A stretch of 64,000 bases of DNA from Haloarcula mannanilytica (GTDB taxonomy: Archaea > Halobacteriota > Halobacteria > Halobacteriales > Haloarculaceae). The position numbers were made by a program, and so were the translations under genes. Where the stretch lies: contig NZ_BIXZ01000002.1 in the NCBI RefSeq assembly GCF_005406125.1, forward strand, positions 372,001 through 436,000, given 5' to 3'. Within the stretch, counting starts at the first letter, position 1. Every line of letters starts with the position of its first letter. Shown here in pieces: positions 33,990 through 42,118 of the stretch. Below the pieces are notes generated by a model. It saw only the letters and a program-made list of their open reading frames with translations, had not been told where the DNA came from and ran no database searches.

Positions 33990-35651
33990 CTACTGGTACC
34001 GCCCGCGCCCCTCGATATCATCGAGGCTGGCAAACACCGCGTCGGCGTGGTCGCTCTCGGTCCGGTAGGCGTCTTCTGCGGCCGACAGCAGCCGTTCGGG
34101 GTCGTCGGCAGTCCCGGCGAGTGACTGGGCGAGGACGTGGATGTCCATCGCGTGGTCCTCGGCCTCTTGCGTGTAATAGCCGAGGCCGAAGTCGATGAGG
34201 AAGGTTCGGTCCGTCCGGCAGCCGCGGCTACCGACCCGGACGTTTCGCGTCGTCGGGTCACCGTGGACGAAGCCGGCGTCGTGGATGCGGGCGAGCCAGC
34301 GGCCCACGTCCTCGACGCGCGGTTCGGACAGCCCCTCGCGGAGGTCTGTCTCTCCAACGCGCTGAAAGACGATGCGGGATTCCTGCGGGTCCACGTCACG
34401 GACCAGCGGCGTCGGGACGCCGTTCCGCCGGGCCTCGCTGGTGAGCCGGGCCTCCTGTCGGGTCCGCTCTGTCCGGAGGCGCTCATCAAGCGTCGGGTGG
34501 CGGTAGCTCCGCGGGACGCGCTCCTTGATAACGCGGTCGCCGTCGAAGCGGACAGTCGCCTCCGCGCCCTGAACTTCGTCGTCCGCCGCCCGATAGCTGT
34601 CGACCGACTCCTCGGCTCCTCGCCAGGTGACGGCCACCTCGTCGGGCCGGAAGTTCGAGTCGATACGCGAGTCCTCGATGGCGATGGTGTCCCCGGCCGC
34701 GTACATCTTCGCACCGAGTATCGCTATCATACCGGCGTTGTCCCGCAGGAAGCGATTTTCGGGGGCGTAGAACTTCGCGCCGCGTTGCTGACACATCTCG
34801 CCGAGCATCCGCTGGAGGCGGTCGTTCTGGCCGACGCCGCCGCCAAGCACGAGTTCGTCAGCGCCGGTCAGCGACAGCGCCCGCTCGGAGACCTCCGTCA
34901 GCATCGCGAAAATCGTCTCCTCCATCCCGCGACAGACATCGTCGACCGGAACGCCCTCGTCGACGGCCTGCTTGGCGGCGCTCATGATGCCCGAGAAGGA
35001 GAAGTCCATCCCCTTGACGACGTATGGGAGTTCGTGATACTCGCCGTCGCGGGCGTGCTGTTCGACCTTGGGTCCGCCTGGATGCGACCAGCCGATGTGG
35101 CGGGTGAACTTGTCGATGGCGTTGCCGACACCGGTGTCCATCGTCTCGCCGAGTACGCGGTACCGGCCGTTCCGGTAGCCGAGGATGTGGGCGTTCGCGC
35201 CGGAGGCGTTCAGACACACCGGCGAGTCAAAGCCCGAGCGGTGTCGGCCGACTTCGAGGTGGGCGACCATGTGGTTCACGCCGACCAGCGGCACGTCGAA
35301 GCGTTGTGCGACTGCTCTGGCTGCTGTGGCGACGATGCGAAGACAAGGTCCCAGTCCCGGGCCGCGAGCGAAGGCGACGGCGTCGATGGGAGAGCTGTCG
35401 GCTCCGTGCTCGTTCGACCCAGCACCAGCCGCCCGCTCGTGTGCGTGCTCGATGGCCGTCTCGACGACATCCGGGATGGCCTCGCCCATGTGTTCGGCGG
35501 CCTCGCGCGGGTGGATGCCGCCGCTGTCGGGTGCGTAGGCGTCAGTTTCGATGAAAACGTGGTCGTCGTCGGTTACCCGCGCTGGGTCCGGCGTCTCGAA
35601 CACCGAAGCACTGGCTGCCCAGGCGGTACCTTCGATACCCAGAATACGCAT
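33990..35651 (-). CDS. kae1-bud32: Fused Kae1-Bud32, tRNA threonylcarbamoyladenosine synthesis
   Basis: KEOPS subunits in one 553-residue protein. Kae1 (about 1-325) transfers threonylcarbamoyl to A37 of ANN-decoding tRNAs; metal ligands H127 and H131 are in NHMVAHLE, and GIEGTAWAASA at the N-terminus and SGANAHILGY near 150 bind nucleotide. Bud32 (about 335-553) is a small atypical kinase/ATPase with HGDPTTRN and DFGLGYY and a final RGRYQ tail. The fusion is common in euryarchaea. It follows rps27ae by 9 bases and is co-transcribed with the two ribosomal genes. Confidence 0.97.
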   Translation of the reverse strand: MRILGIEGTAWAASASVFETPDPARVTDDDHVFIETDAYAPDSGGIHPREAAEHMGEAIPDVVETAIEHAHERAAGAGSNEHGADSSPIDAVAFARGPGLGPCLRIVATAARAVAQRFDVPLVGVNHMVAHLEVGRHRSGFDSPVCLNASGANAHILGYRNGRYRVLGETMDTGVGNAIDKFTRHIGWSHPGGPKVEQHARDGEYHELPYVVKGMDFSFSGIMSAAKQAVDEGVPVDDVCRGMEETIFAMLTEVSERALSLTGADELVLGGGVGQNDRLQRMLGEMCQQRGAKFYAPENRFLRDNAGMIAILGAKMYAAGDTIAIEDSRIDSNFRPDEVAVTWRGAEESVDSYRAADDEVQGAEATVRFDGDRVIKERVPRSYRHPTLDERLRTERTRQEARLTSEARRNGVPTPLVRDVDPQESRIVFQRVGETDLREGLSEPRVEDVGRWLARIHDAGFVHGDPTTRNVRVGSRGCRTDRTFLIDFGLGYYTQEAEDHAMDIHVLAQSLAGTADDPERLLSAAEDAYRTESDHADAVFASLDDIEGRGRYQ

Positions 35652-35660
35652 CGGGCGGCC

Positions 35661-35795
35661 TTACTTCCACTCGGTGTAGCCGCACTTGCCGCAGTGCTGG
35701 CGGTCCTCGTGTTCGGCGAGGACGGTGTCACCACACCGGGGACAGGTTTCGCGGTCGAGTTCGCCGTCGTCGTTGTAGTACTCGTTGTGTGGCAT
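35661..35795 (-). CDS. rps27ae: 30S ribosomal protein S27ae
   Basis: 44 residues beginning [18 protein letters not shown]. Four cysteines in two CxxC pairs (CPRC, CGKC) make the zinc ribbon characteristic of S27ae, the archaeal form of the ribosomal part of the ubiquitin-S27a fusion. Its ATG directly follows the TAG of rps24e. Too short for many ORF cut-offs but unambiguous by sequence and synteny. Confidence 0.96.
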   Translation of the reverse strand: MPHNEYYNDDGELDRETCPRCGDTVLAEHEDRQHCGKCGYTEWK

Positions 35796-36104
35796 CTATG
35801 CTTCCTCCGCTTCCTCTTCGCCGTCGGCGACGATCTTGTTGCGTTCGAGCATGTGGTCCTGCTCGACATCGCGGGCGTACTCGGGGTTGTCGTAGACCTT
35901 CGCGTAGCCGACCGTCTTCCGCATGCCGAACTTGGTGTCGAGCTTGTGGATGACGACTTCCTCGGCGTCCTTGTTCAGCGTGGCCGCAAGAGAGTCGCGG
36001 ACAGAGAGACGGGATGGGGTAGCTTCGTCGTGGACGACCTCGAACCGGACGTCCGTTCGGTGCAACATGGGATTTTCGTCTTCTTCGATGATGTCGATAT
36101 CCAT
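35796..36104 (-). CDS. rps24e: 30S ribosomal protein S24e
   Basis: 102 residues beginning MDIDIIEEDENPMLHRTDV. Conserved features are the N-terminal strand with NPLLxR-type motif (here NPMLHRTDVRFEV), the SVRDSLAATLN helix and the TKFGMRKTVGYAKVYDN segment. First gene of the rps24e-rps27ae-kae1/bud32 operon, a gene order widely kept in archaea. The 194 bases between it and the RFC gene hold no clear ORF. Confidence 0.96.
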   Translation of the reverse strand: MDIDIIEEDENPMLHRTDVRFEVVHDEATPSRLSVRDSLAATLNKDAEEVVIHKLDTKFGMRKTVGYAKVYDNPEYARDVEQDHMLERNKIVADGEEEAEEA

Positions 36105-36298
36105 GGTTCGTTGTCCGTATCTACCCGCCGAAGCGCGTAAAAGGATTTCGAAGCGGTTGACGCCGCTTCGACGGCTGAGCGTCCGCGATTCAGGATTGCC
36201 GTCGGCGAGTCAGTTTCGGGTACGCTAGTTTGATGCCGTGTAGCGGCCGGAGACGTTCGTTTTGGCTACGATACCGGTAGCGGGTCAGCACCGAGTCC

Positions 36299-37306
36299 TT
36301 ACTGTTCACCCAGTTGCGCAAGCAGGTGCGAGAGGTGGATCCGCTCGTTCGCCGCGTCGACGAGTGCCATGTCCGTCTCGCCGGCCAGCCTGTGGACCTC
36401 GGCCAGTCGGTCGCCGGAGTACCGCGACCGAGCCACTGCAAGCATGTCGTCGAGGATGTCCGACGCGCCGTACCCCTCGTCGACCAGTAGGTCGTCGAGC
36501 GTCGACCGGGCGTCGGTAAAGCGCCCGTCCTCGGCCGCGTCGAGCATCTGCTCGACCTGGTCGTCGGCTTCGACGGCGTTCAGCGTCTCGAAGGCGGCGT
36601 CCATCGTCACCTCGCCTTCGGCTTCGGCGGTTGTCTGGGCGGCAAGCACCGCCGTCCGGAGGTCCCCCTCCGCGTAGCCGGCGACGTACTCGATGCCCTC
36701 GTCGTCGTGGTCGACACCCTCTGCGGTGACGATGTCCGCAAGCACCGACGCCGTTTCCTCGTGGGTCGGCTCGCGCATTACGACCGGGAAACACCGCGAG
36801 CGGATCGGCGGAATGACTGCTGAGGGCTGGCGCGTTGCGATGACGAACTGCGTCGCCTCGTAGTACTGCTCCATGACCCGACGCAGCGCCTGCTGGAAGT
36901 CCTCGCGCATCCCCTCGGCGTTGTCCAGCAGGATGGTCTTGTAGCTGCCCGACACTGGTGAGTAGCTGGCGGACTCCTTGAGGACGTGGTTGATGAGGTC
37001 GGCCTTCGATGACTCGCGGCGGCGCTTGCTGTCGATAAACGACGAAAACCGCGGGTCGTTGGCGACCTCTTTTTTCGTCATGTCGAACACGTCGGCGACG
37101 TTGAGTTCAGTGAAGTCCGCGTCGGGGTTCTCGTGGACCTCGCGGGCAAAGGCCCGGACGGCGGCCGTCTTCCCGCTCCCTTTCGGCCCGTGAACCAGAA
37201 GGTTCATCGGCTCCTCGATAGCTCCCTGCAGGTGCTCGCGGGCCTTCGGCTGGCGGATCTCCGACAACTCCGGGGCGTGTGTCTCCGTCCACAGCGGCGC
37301 GTCCAT
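36299..37306 (-). CDS. Replication factor C small subunit, divergent paralogue
   Basis: 335-residue AAA+ clamp-loader subunit (type known as RfcC in other haloarchaea). Walker A is HGPKGSGKTAAV near residue 39. Walker B reads LLDNAEGM near residue 130, lacking the usual DE pair, so catalytic ATP hydrolysis is doubtful. The SRC arginine-finger motif is present as IRSRCFPV near 170. The C-terminal collar domain (about 240-335) is present. Such divergent subunits accompany canonical RfcA/B in haloarchaea and may be needed for assembly rather than catalysis. The ATG at 37306 starts MDAPLWTETHAPE. Confidence 0.88.
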   Translation of the reverse strand: MDAPLWTETHAPELSEIRQPKAREHLQGAIEEPMNLLVHGPKGSGKTAAVRAFAREVHENPDADFTELNVADVFDMTKKEVANDPRFSSFIDSKRRRESSKADLINHVLKESASYSPVSGSYKTILLDNAEGMREDFQQALRRVMEQYYEATQFVIATRQPSAVIPPIRSRCFPVVMREPTHEETASVLADIVTAEGVDHDDEGIEYVAGYAEGDLRTAVLAAQTTAEAEGEVTMDAAFETLNAVEADDQVEQMLDAAEDGRFTDARSTLDDLLVDEGYGASDILDDMLAVARSRYSGDRLAEVHRLAGETDMALVDAANERIHLSHLLAQLGEQ

Positions 37307-37479
37307 CTGTTGGCACTGGGTATGCCCGGCCCCGACAAGTATCCCGCGGTCACGGGTTCGCAGCACTCGAAGCAGTTGCTCGTCACAGTCGCCCCATAGG
37401 ATGGGTCGGTGCTGCCGAGCTATTGGACTACAAACAACTACTGAGACGGCATTGACGGTCGTGTCCCGATTACAGCCGG

Positions 37480-37620
37480 TTATGAGTCTATGCGCTTTGC
37501 ATCCGGCTGCCAGCCGCACTCCACGCACTCGAACTCCTCGTCGGCTGTTTTGATCACCGGCTCATGGCATTCTTTACATTCCCGGAGGGGGTTGTGGGGC
37601 CGAGTGGATGGTCGCGGCAT
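37480..37620 (-). CDS. Small zinc-finger protein, two CxxC pairs
   Basis: 46 residues: MPRPSTRPHNPLRE then CKEC, a 12-residue loop, CVEC and GWQPDAKRIDS. Two CxxC knuckles would bind one zinc. Haloarchaea encode dozens of such proteins, some needed for swarming, biofilm or phosphate response; this one I cannot place. Codon use fits a real gene. Upstream, on the minus strand, lies an AT-rich stretch (37621-37680) with possible promoter boxes. Confidence 0.72.
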   Translation of the reverse strand: MPRPSTRPHNPLRECKECHEPVIKTADEEFECVECGWQPDAKRIDS

Positions 37621-37743
37621 ACGTTAACATCCTACACATTCATCTCACATAACCGTTCACTCTACGTACCTAGAATGACCGACGGAACTGAAACTGTATG
37701 CCGCCCGTGTACGTCGGTTTCTCGGCTATACTGGGGCTCTCGG

Positions 37744-37932
37744 ATTGCTTGCAGCAAAACCCGCCGGCCGGGAGTGAGCGAACCAGAGTGTTCGCGAACA
37801 TCGGGCGGCAAACGACCGCAGGGAGTGCGCCGGCCGGGAATTGAACCCGATGGCGAGACTCACTCCGTTCGCCTCGCGTGATTCAATTCCCTGTGGACTG
37901 CATTTGCTGCTCGCGAATTGCTCGCAGCAAAA
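37744..37932. repeat. Partial tRNA-Gly copies and hairpins past the tRNA-Gly 3' end
   Basis: Most of the 312-base gap between the zinc-finger gene and tRNA-Gly. A 24-base copy of the tRNA acceptor/T-arm (TGCGCCGGCCGGGAATTGAA...) lies at 37826-37849, identical to 37933-37956 (offset 107). An older copy, 37744-37773, matches 37917-37946 at 27 of 30 bases. TTCAATTCCC (37882-37891) is an inverted copy of the T-arm. TTTGCTGC/GCAGCAAA (37903-37910, 37924-37931) forms a stem. Bases 37621-37743 show nothing except an AT-rich stretch. Confidence 0.85.
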
Positions 37933-38003
37933 TGCGCCGGCCGGGAATTGAACCCGGGCTATTGCCTTGGGAAGGCAATGTCCTACCACTGGACCACCGG
38001 CGC
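37933..38003 (-). tRNA. tRNA-Gly (CCC)
   Basis: 71 bases on the minus strand. Acceptor stem GCGCCGG/CCGGCGC with discriminator A, D-arm GGTCCAGTGGTAGGAC, anticodon stem-loop TTGCC-TTCCCAA-GGCAA giving anticodon CCC, T-loop GGGTTCAATTCCC. No intron; CCA not encoded. Past its 3' end lie several partial copies of its own 3' half. Confidence 0.97.
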
Positions 38004-38222
38004 GCATCGTTCACTACGTTCACTCGCGCGCCGAGGCTCGCGATTCCTACGGAATCGCTCACCACCGGAGCGCTTCGGTAGACTGCAGGTCTGTCGGACC
38101 TGCGAACCCCGTACCGAACTGTGAACAGCGCCCGCACTTGAACGTAGCGCTTCGACTGGACGGCTGTCCGAAAATATCGCGCCGATGGATGGCTATTAGT
38201 TCCGTCCGGCCAACCAACAGAT

Positions 38223-39056
38223 ATGGCAACAGCCGACTCCGTCGTCCGGGCCGACGACCCGTTCGACCTGACGTTTTCCGAGGCTGAACTGGACGCCCAT
38301 CGCGACCACATCACGTCGTTCATCGAGGCGCAGGTCGACGCCGCCGGTGTTGACTCCGTCGTGATGGGGCTCTCGGGTGGGATCGACAGCACGCTGGTCT
38401 CCCATCTGGCCGTCGAGGCGCTGGGCCGCGATGCCGTCCACGGCCTCGTGATGCCCAGCGAGGCCAACCGCGCGGACAACATGAGCGATGCCGAGCGAGT
38501 GGCTAACGACCTGCTGGGCATTGAGTACGACGTTATCGAAATCAATCCGTTGGTCGATTCGTTCCTCGACGCCTACCCCGACGCTGAGGGCGACCAGCTG
38601 GCCGTGGGCAATCTCCGCGTTCGCTGTCGAGCGGTGCTGAACTACCTCGTCGGGAACCACGAGGGGGCGCTGGTGCTTGGCACCGGCAACCGCAGCGAGG
38701 CGCTGGTGGGCTACTACACGAAGTACGGCGACGGCGCGGTCGACTGCCATCCCATCGCGGCGCTGTACAAACAGCAAGTCCGCCAGCTGGCGAAACACGT
38801 CGGTGTCCCGGACGACCTCGCGGAGAAGACCGCCAGCGCCGAGATGTGGTCGGGCCAGACCGACGCCGACGAGATGGGGATGGACTACGACACGCTCGAC
38901 TCGATTCTCGCCCTGCACATCGACGGCGGCGTTCCGGCGACTGCGACAGCCGACCGGATCGGCGTTCCGATGGCTGCCGTCGAGACTGTCCGTGAAATGT
39001 ACGAGTCGAGCGCCCACAAGCGGGCGATGCCGCCGGGTCCGGAGCCGCTGTACTGA
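38223..39056 (+). CDS. nadE: NAD+ synthase (ammonia-dependent)
   Basis: Amidates deamido-NAD+ with ATP and ammonia, the last step of NAD synthesis. The 277-residue protein has the P-loop-like pyrophosphatase motif SGGIDS at 51-56, LGTGNRSEALVGYYTKYGDGAVD near 157-180 and KTASAEMWSGQTDADEMGM near 200. It lacks a glutaminase domain, so it uses free ammonia. Monocistronic; the start follows GGCTATTAG about 25 bases upstream. The spacer to tRNA-Gly contains a GCGATTCC/GGAATCGC hairpin near 38040-38058. Confidence 0.96.
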   Translation: MATADSVVRADDPFDLTFSEAELDAHRDHITSFIEAQVDAAGVDSVVMGLSGGIDSTLVSHLAVEALGRDAVHGLVMPSEANRADNMSDAERVANDLLGIEYDVIEINPLVDSFLDAYPDAEGDQLAVGNLRVRCRAVLNYLVGNHEGALVLGTGNRSEALVGYYTKYGDGAVDCHPIAALYKQQVRQLAKHVGVPDDLAEKTASAEMWSGQTDADEMGMDYDTLDSILALHIDGGVPATATADRIGVPMAAVETVREMYESSAHKRAMPPGPEPLY

Positions 39057-39081
39057 GCCGACGCTGAGTCGTCAGTGCGGC

Positions 39082-39807
39082 TTAACGGACCGGGTTCTCC
39101 GGACCGCGCCCCAGATACTCCGAGAGGAACGCGTGGACGGTTTCGGCGTCGTAGCTATCCATCGTCAGCTCGTGCTGCCACGCCGTCACCACGTAGGGGG
39201 CTCTGGGGTCGTCGTTGGGGTTCGGTGCGACGACGACACTCTGCCAAGTCCCGGTGTGGACGCTGGCGAACTCCCGAAGGCTTTCTCTGGCCTCGGGCGA
39301 GATCGTGTCGGGATCGTAGTAGATGATGACTGCACCGTGTTCGAGCGTGTGGACGAGCGAGCCGAGCGCGGGGGTTTCCTCGTAGAACCCGGCGTCAGTC
39401 GTCGACGCGTAGTGTGTCCCCGACAGCGGCGGGACTCGCTCGTAGTCGATGTCCGTTCCCTGCTGGACGTGGCTTGTCCCTCGGTTCGGGAACTGTTGGA
39501 CATCCGCCAGTAGCTCACTGTCCCCCGAGCTAGCAAGCGAAGACGCCTCGATACCGTCGGCCTCGACGCCCTCTCCCCCACCCCCGCTCAGTTGGGTCGC
39601 ATACGCTGCCAGTCCGATTGCGAGTACGATGACGACGCCGATGATGATCGGTCCCACTGGAAGGTCGCCGTCGTCGTCACTCCCGGTATGTTCATTGACC
39701 CGCCGTCTGTCGATAGCGCCCAGTTCACCGTCGTGGGCATCGGCGAGGTGATCGAGATACGCGCCCTCGCCGTCGAACGATTCCCCGCAGTACTCACAGT
39801 CAGCCAT
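39082..39807 (-). CDS. DUF3105 membrane protein with N-terminal zinc finger
   Basis: 241 residues. A C2H2-like finger (CEYC...HLADAH, residues 4-24) at the N-terminus is followed by a polar linker, one membrane helix (about 52-70) and an outer domain (about 100-241) with GTSHVQQGTDIDYERVPPLSGTHY and LVHTLEHGAVIIYYDPD, the pattern of DUF3105. The finger would be cytoplasmic and the DUF3105 part extracellular. The His residues (GTHY, EHG) might bind metal. The function is unknown. The ATG at 39807 begins at the finger. Confidence 0.85.
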   Translation of the reverse strand: MADCEYCGESFDGEGAYLDHLADAHDGELGAIDRRRVNEHTGSDDDGDLPVGPIIIGVVIVLAIGLAAYATQLSGGGGEGVEADGIEASSLASSGDSELLADVQQFPNRGTSHVQQGTDIDYERVPPLSGTHYASTTDAGFYEETPALGSLVHTLEHGAVIIYYDPDTISPEARESLREFASVHTGTWQSVVVAPNPNDDPRAPYVVTAWQHELTMDSYDAETVHAFLSEYLGRGPENPVR

Positions 39808-39845
39808 TGCCAGCCCGTAAGCGAGGGGTGGTCTTGTACTCTTTC

Positions 39846-40520
39846 CTACCCGTCGTCCGCGTTGAGACCGGCAAAGGCCTGCTGTTCACGGTGTTCCTGT
39901 GTTTCCCTGTTGGCGTCGTCCCGTATCCGTTCTTTCAGTACCCGGAGCGCGTCCGCATCGACGGCCGCCAGTTCTTCGGTGACGGCTCGCGGCTCCGTGG
40001 TAATCCGCGAGACCAGCCCCATCCGAAGCGCCGTCTCGGCGTCCAGCGTCCGACCCGACAGCGCGATATCCAGAGCCTCGCCGGTCCCGACGATGTCTGG
40101 GAGCCGCGCCGTCCCGCCCCACGCACCGAACAGGCCCAGCTTGACACCTGTTTCGGCCAGCGTCGCGTCGGGCGTCGCCACCCGGATATCGCAGGCCAGC
40201 GCCAGTTCGACGCCGCCGCCCCGCGCCGCCCCGTCGATACCAGCGACGACCGCCCCGTCGTAGGATTCCAGCGCCCGGGCCACCCGCTGGCCCAGCGCCG
40301 CGAACGACTCGGCACTCTCTGAATCGAGAGCCTTGACTTCATCGAGGTCCGCGCCGGCACAGAACGCCGGGCCGGCACCGTGGAGGTACAGCACTGGCTC
40401 GGTCGCCGACTCGACCGCCGCTTCGAGGTCTCGCAGCGCGTTGCTCGTGAGCGCGTTGCGCTGGTCGGGTCGGTCGAGCGTCAATGTCCGGATACCATCG
40501 CCGCTCGTGGTCTGTACCAT
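39846..40520 (-). CDS. Enoyl-CoA hydratase/isomerase family protein
   Basis: 224-residue crotonase-fold protein. The oxyanion-hole strands are AFCAGADLDEVKAL near residue 53 and GAARGGGVELALACDIRVA near 98-116, the latter with the Glu usually catalytic in hydratases (G-V-E region); the second catalytic Glu is less clear (AETGVKLGLFGAWGGTARL). It is shorter than typical hydratases (about 255-260). Role: beta-oxidation or a related acyl-CoA conversion. The ATG at 40520 is chosen because the longer frame lacks homology. It diverges from the gene at 40581. Confidence 0.88.
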   Translation of the reverse strand: MVQTTSGDGIRTLTLDRPDQRNALTSNALRDLEAAVESATEPVLYLHGAGPAFCAGADLDEVKALDSESAESFAALGQRVARALESYDGAVVAGIDGAARGGGVELALACDIRVATPDATLAETGVKLGLFGAWGGTARLPDIVGTGEALDIALSGRTLDAETALRMGLVSRITTEPRAVTEELAAVDADALRVLKERIRDDANRETQEHREQQAFAGLNADDG

Positions 40521-40580
40521 GTCTGCTGTGACTCTGCGGTTTCCAAAGGTCTTTGCCCTTCCCGTCGCTAGACCCTCATA

Positions 40581-41237
40581 ATGGAGGAAGTGGCGGCGGT
40601 TCGCCGAGCAGCGTTGGCGGCAGTCGACGATGTCGAGCCCGACCGGCTCCACGGGCGTATCGATGCCCACCTCGACGACGCGTCACTGGCGCCCGGCGTC
40701 CTGACGCTCGTCAGCGCAGGGGCAACCAGCGATCCGCCGGTCGACCTGGCCGACGGCGTCGCTGACCGGGCTGCCGGCGTCCAACTCATCTACGAGGGAC
40801 TCTCGCTCACTCGCCAGTTAGCCCACGATGACCCCTGGGTCAACGGCGACCGCGACACGGCCGACCTGGACATCCTCATCGCCGATATCCTCGTCTCCCG
40901 TGGCTTCTACCTGCTCGCCAGGACCGAAGCCGCCGACGCCGCCGTCTCCGTCGTCCGTTCGTTCGGTCACGATCAGACGGTCCGCCGGACGACCGACGAC
41001 GAGAGCCTCGACACTGCGCTCGAAACCGATATCATGGAACTCGCCGTGGTCGCCGGTGTCACTGCTGCCGGCATCCGACCCACACCGACGCTCCGTGAGT
41101 ACGCGACTGACTTGGCCGTCGACGGCCTGCCGTCGAACGCCGACTTGCTCGGCGAGGACGTGGCCGATGCGCTCCGGGCCCGCGTGGGTGCCGAACAGCC
41201 CACCGGCGACGGGACCGAAGCCGCCGCCGACCACTGA
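40581..41237 (+). CDS. Helical haloarchaeal protein, possibly prenyl-synthase-like
   Basis: 218 residues, all-helical and acidic. The segment ADLDILIADILVSRGFYLLA near residue 93 and LTRQLAHDDPW near 72 recall the helical, catalytically inactive component I (HepS) of heterodimeric polyprenyl diphosphate synthases, where a similar D-x-x-x-G/S-x-x-Y pattern occurs. No DDxxD motif is present, so the protein itself would not be catalytic. I remember related haloarchaeal proteins as DUF7114. The HepS parallel is only a weak pattern match. Upstream it is head to head with an enoyl-CoA hydratase. Confidence 0.75.
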   Translation: MEEVAAVRRAALAAVDDVEPDRLHGRIDAHLDDASLAPGVLTLVSAGATSDPPVDLADGVADRAAGVQLIYEGLSLTRQLAHDDPWVNGDRDTADLDILIADILVSRGFYLLARTEAADAAVSVVRSFGHDQTVRRTTDDESLDTALETDIMELAVVAGVTAAGIRPTPTLREYATDLAVDGLPSNADLLGEDVADALRARVGAEQPTGDGTEAAADH

Positions 41238-41304
41238 TACTACTCGGCACACCGGTCCCGAATCGAAACGACTTTAGACAATTGCCGGATACACACTGTT
41301 GCGT

Positions 41305-41376
41305 GCCTGGGTAGCTTAGCGGTAAAGCGCGTCCTTGGTAAGGACGAGACCCCGGATTCAAATTCCGGCCTAGGCT
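41305..41376 (+). tRNA. tRNA-Thr (GGT)
   Basis: 72 bases. Acceptor stem GCCTGGG/CCTAGGC (one G-T pair) with discriminator T, D-arm AGCTTAGCGGTAAAGC, anticodon loop TTGGTAA giving anticodon GGT, T-arm CCGGA-TTCAAAT-TCCGG. No intron; CCA not encoded. Its 3' end is partly duplicated at 41488-41508. Confidence 0.97.
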
Positions 41377-41508
41377 TCTCACGCGAACAAACCGCGCGGA
41401 GTTTCATCTCCGCGCAATCTAGTGAGCGTGTGTCACGGGAGCGGAATTTGAATCCCTGGAAGACGAGCGACGCGAGTCTTCCTCTGGTTCAAATTCCGGC
41501 CTAGACTT
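41377..41508. repeat. tRNA-Thr 3'-end copies and hairpins
   Basis: Fills nearly half of the 301-base gap after tRNA-Thr. A direct copy of the tRNA 3' end (TTCAAATTCCGGCCTAG plus ACTT) at 41488-41508 matches 41357-41377 at 20 of 21 bases, offset 131. An inverted 14-base copy (CGGAATTTGAATCC) lies at 41442-41455. Two hairpins fill the space: GCGCGGAG/CTCCGCGC (41394-41415) and GGAAGAC/GTCTTCC (41458-41482). The remainder to 41677 holds only a possible promoter for the DUF7344 gene (CTATACTATG next to its start). Confidence 0.88.
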
Positions 41509-41677
41509 TCGGCGTTTTTCACGCTTCGTTCCCGTTCTCAGAACCGTGACGGTCGGGAGCGCTACCGTTCACGACACGGGAAGCGAGAACGCGACGCAAC
41601 TGTGTTCGGCACCTGAACCGTGCTTTCGCCGATTCGGCCGTGAAAATAGTTTTCCCCTCCGGTCGCCATTCTATACT

Positions 41678-42118
41678 ATGGCTGACGAATCCGACCCGGA
41701 CGAGGACGTATCGTCCGACGCGTCCGCGTCACCTGAAGCACAACTGCCGCCGCCGGAGGTTCTGGAACTCGACCCGGTGTACGAGGCACTGGGACACCCC
41801 CGACGGCGCTACCTGTGTTACACCTTGCTCGAAGACGCGGAGTGGTCGCTGACCGATCTGGCGACGAAAATCGCCGCGTGGGAACACGATGTCCCGGAAC
41901 ACGCCGTAACCAGGGACCAGCGCCAAGAGGTATACATCTCGCTGTACCACGCCCACATCCCGAAGTTGGCCGACGAAGGCGTGATTACGTTCGACGAAGC
42001 GACCGAGCGGATTGAGACCGCCGAACACGCCGAGCAGGTCTTGACCGCGCTCGAAGGGATGGGTGCCAGTCTCGACGTGAATCAAGAAGTGCACGCACGG
42101 AGTGATATGAATGAGTAA
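41678..42118 (+). CDS. DUF7344-type winged-helix protein
   Basis: 146 residues. After an acidic, disordered N-terminus of about 30 residues, DPVYEALGHPRRRYLCYTLL and WSLTDLATKIAAWE followed by ISLYHAHIPKLADEGVITFD form the haloarchaeal winged-helix pattern I know as DUF7344. Similar domains serve as sequence-specific DNA-binding or protein-interaction modules. The ATG at 41678 is used because the upstream frame is cysteine-rich and unlike the family. The stop overlaps the start of the HalOD1 gene by 8 bases, so the two are translated together. Confidence 0.82.
   Translation: MADESDPDEDVSSDASASPEAQLPPPEVLELDPVYEALGHPRRRYLCYTLLEDAEWSLTDLATKIAAWEHDVPEHAVTRDQRQEVYISLYHAHIPKLADEGVITFDEATERIETAEHAEQVLTALEGMGASLDVNQEVHARSDMNE

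Noticed and set aside
34137-36140. A 667-codon open frame on the plus strand
   Set aside because: Antisense to the Kae1-Bud32, S27ae and S24e genes, all of which are unambiguous.
37744-37849. A second tRNA-Gly gene
   Set aside because: Only the acceptor/T-arm part is present; no anticodon or D-arm can be formed.
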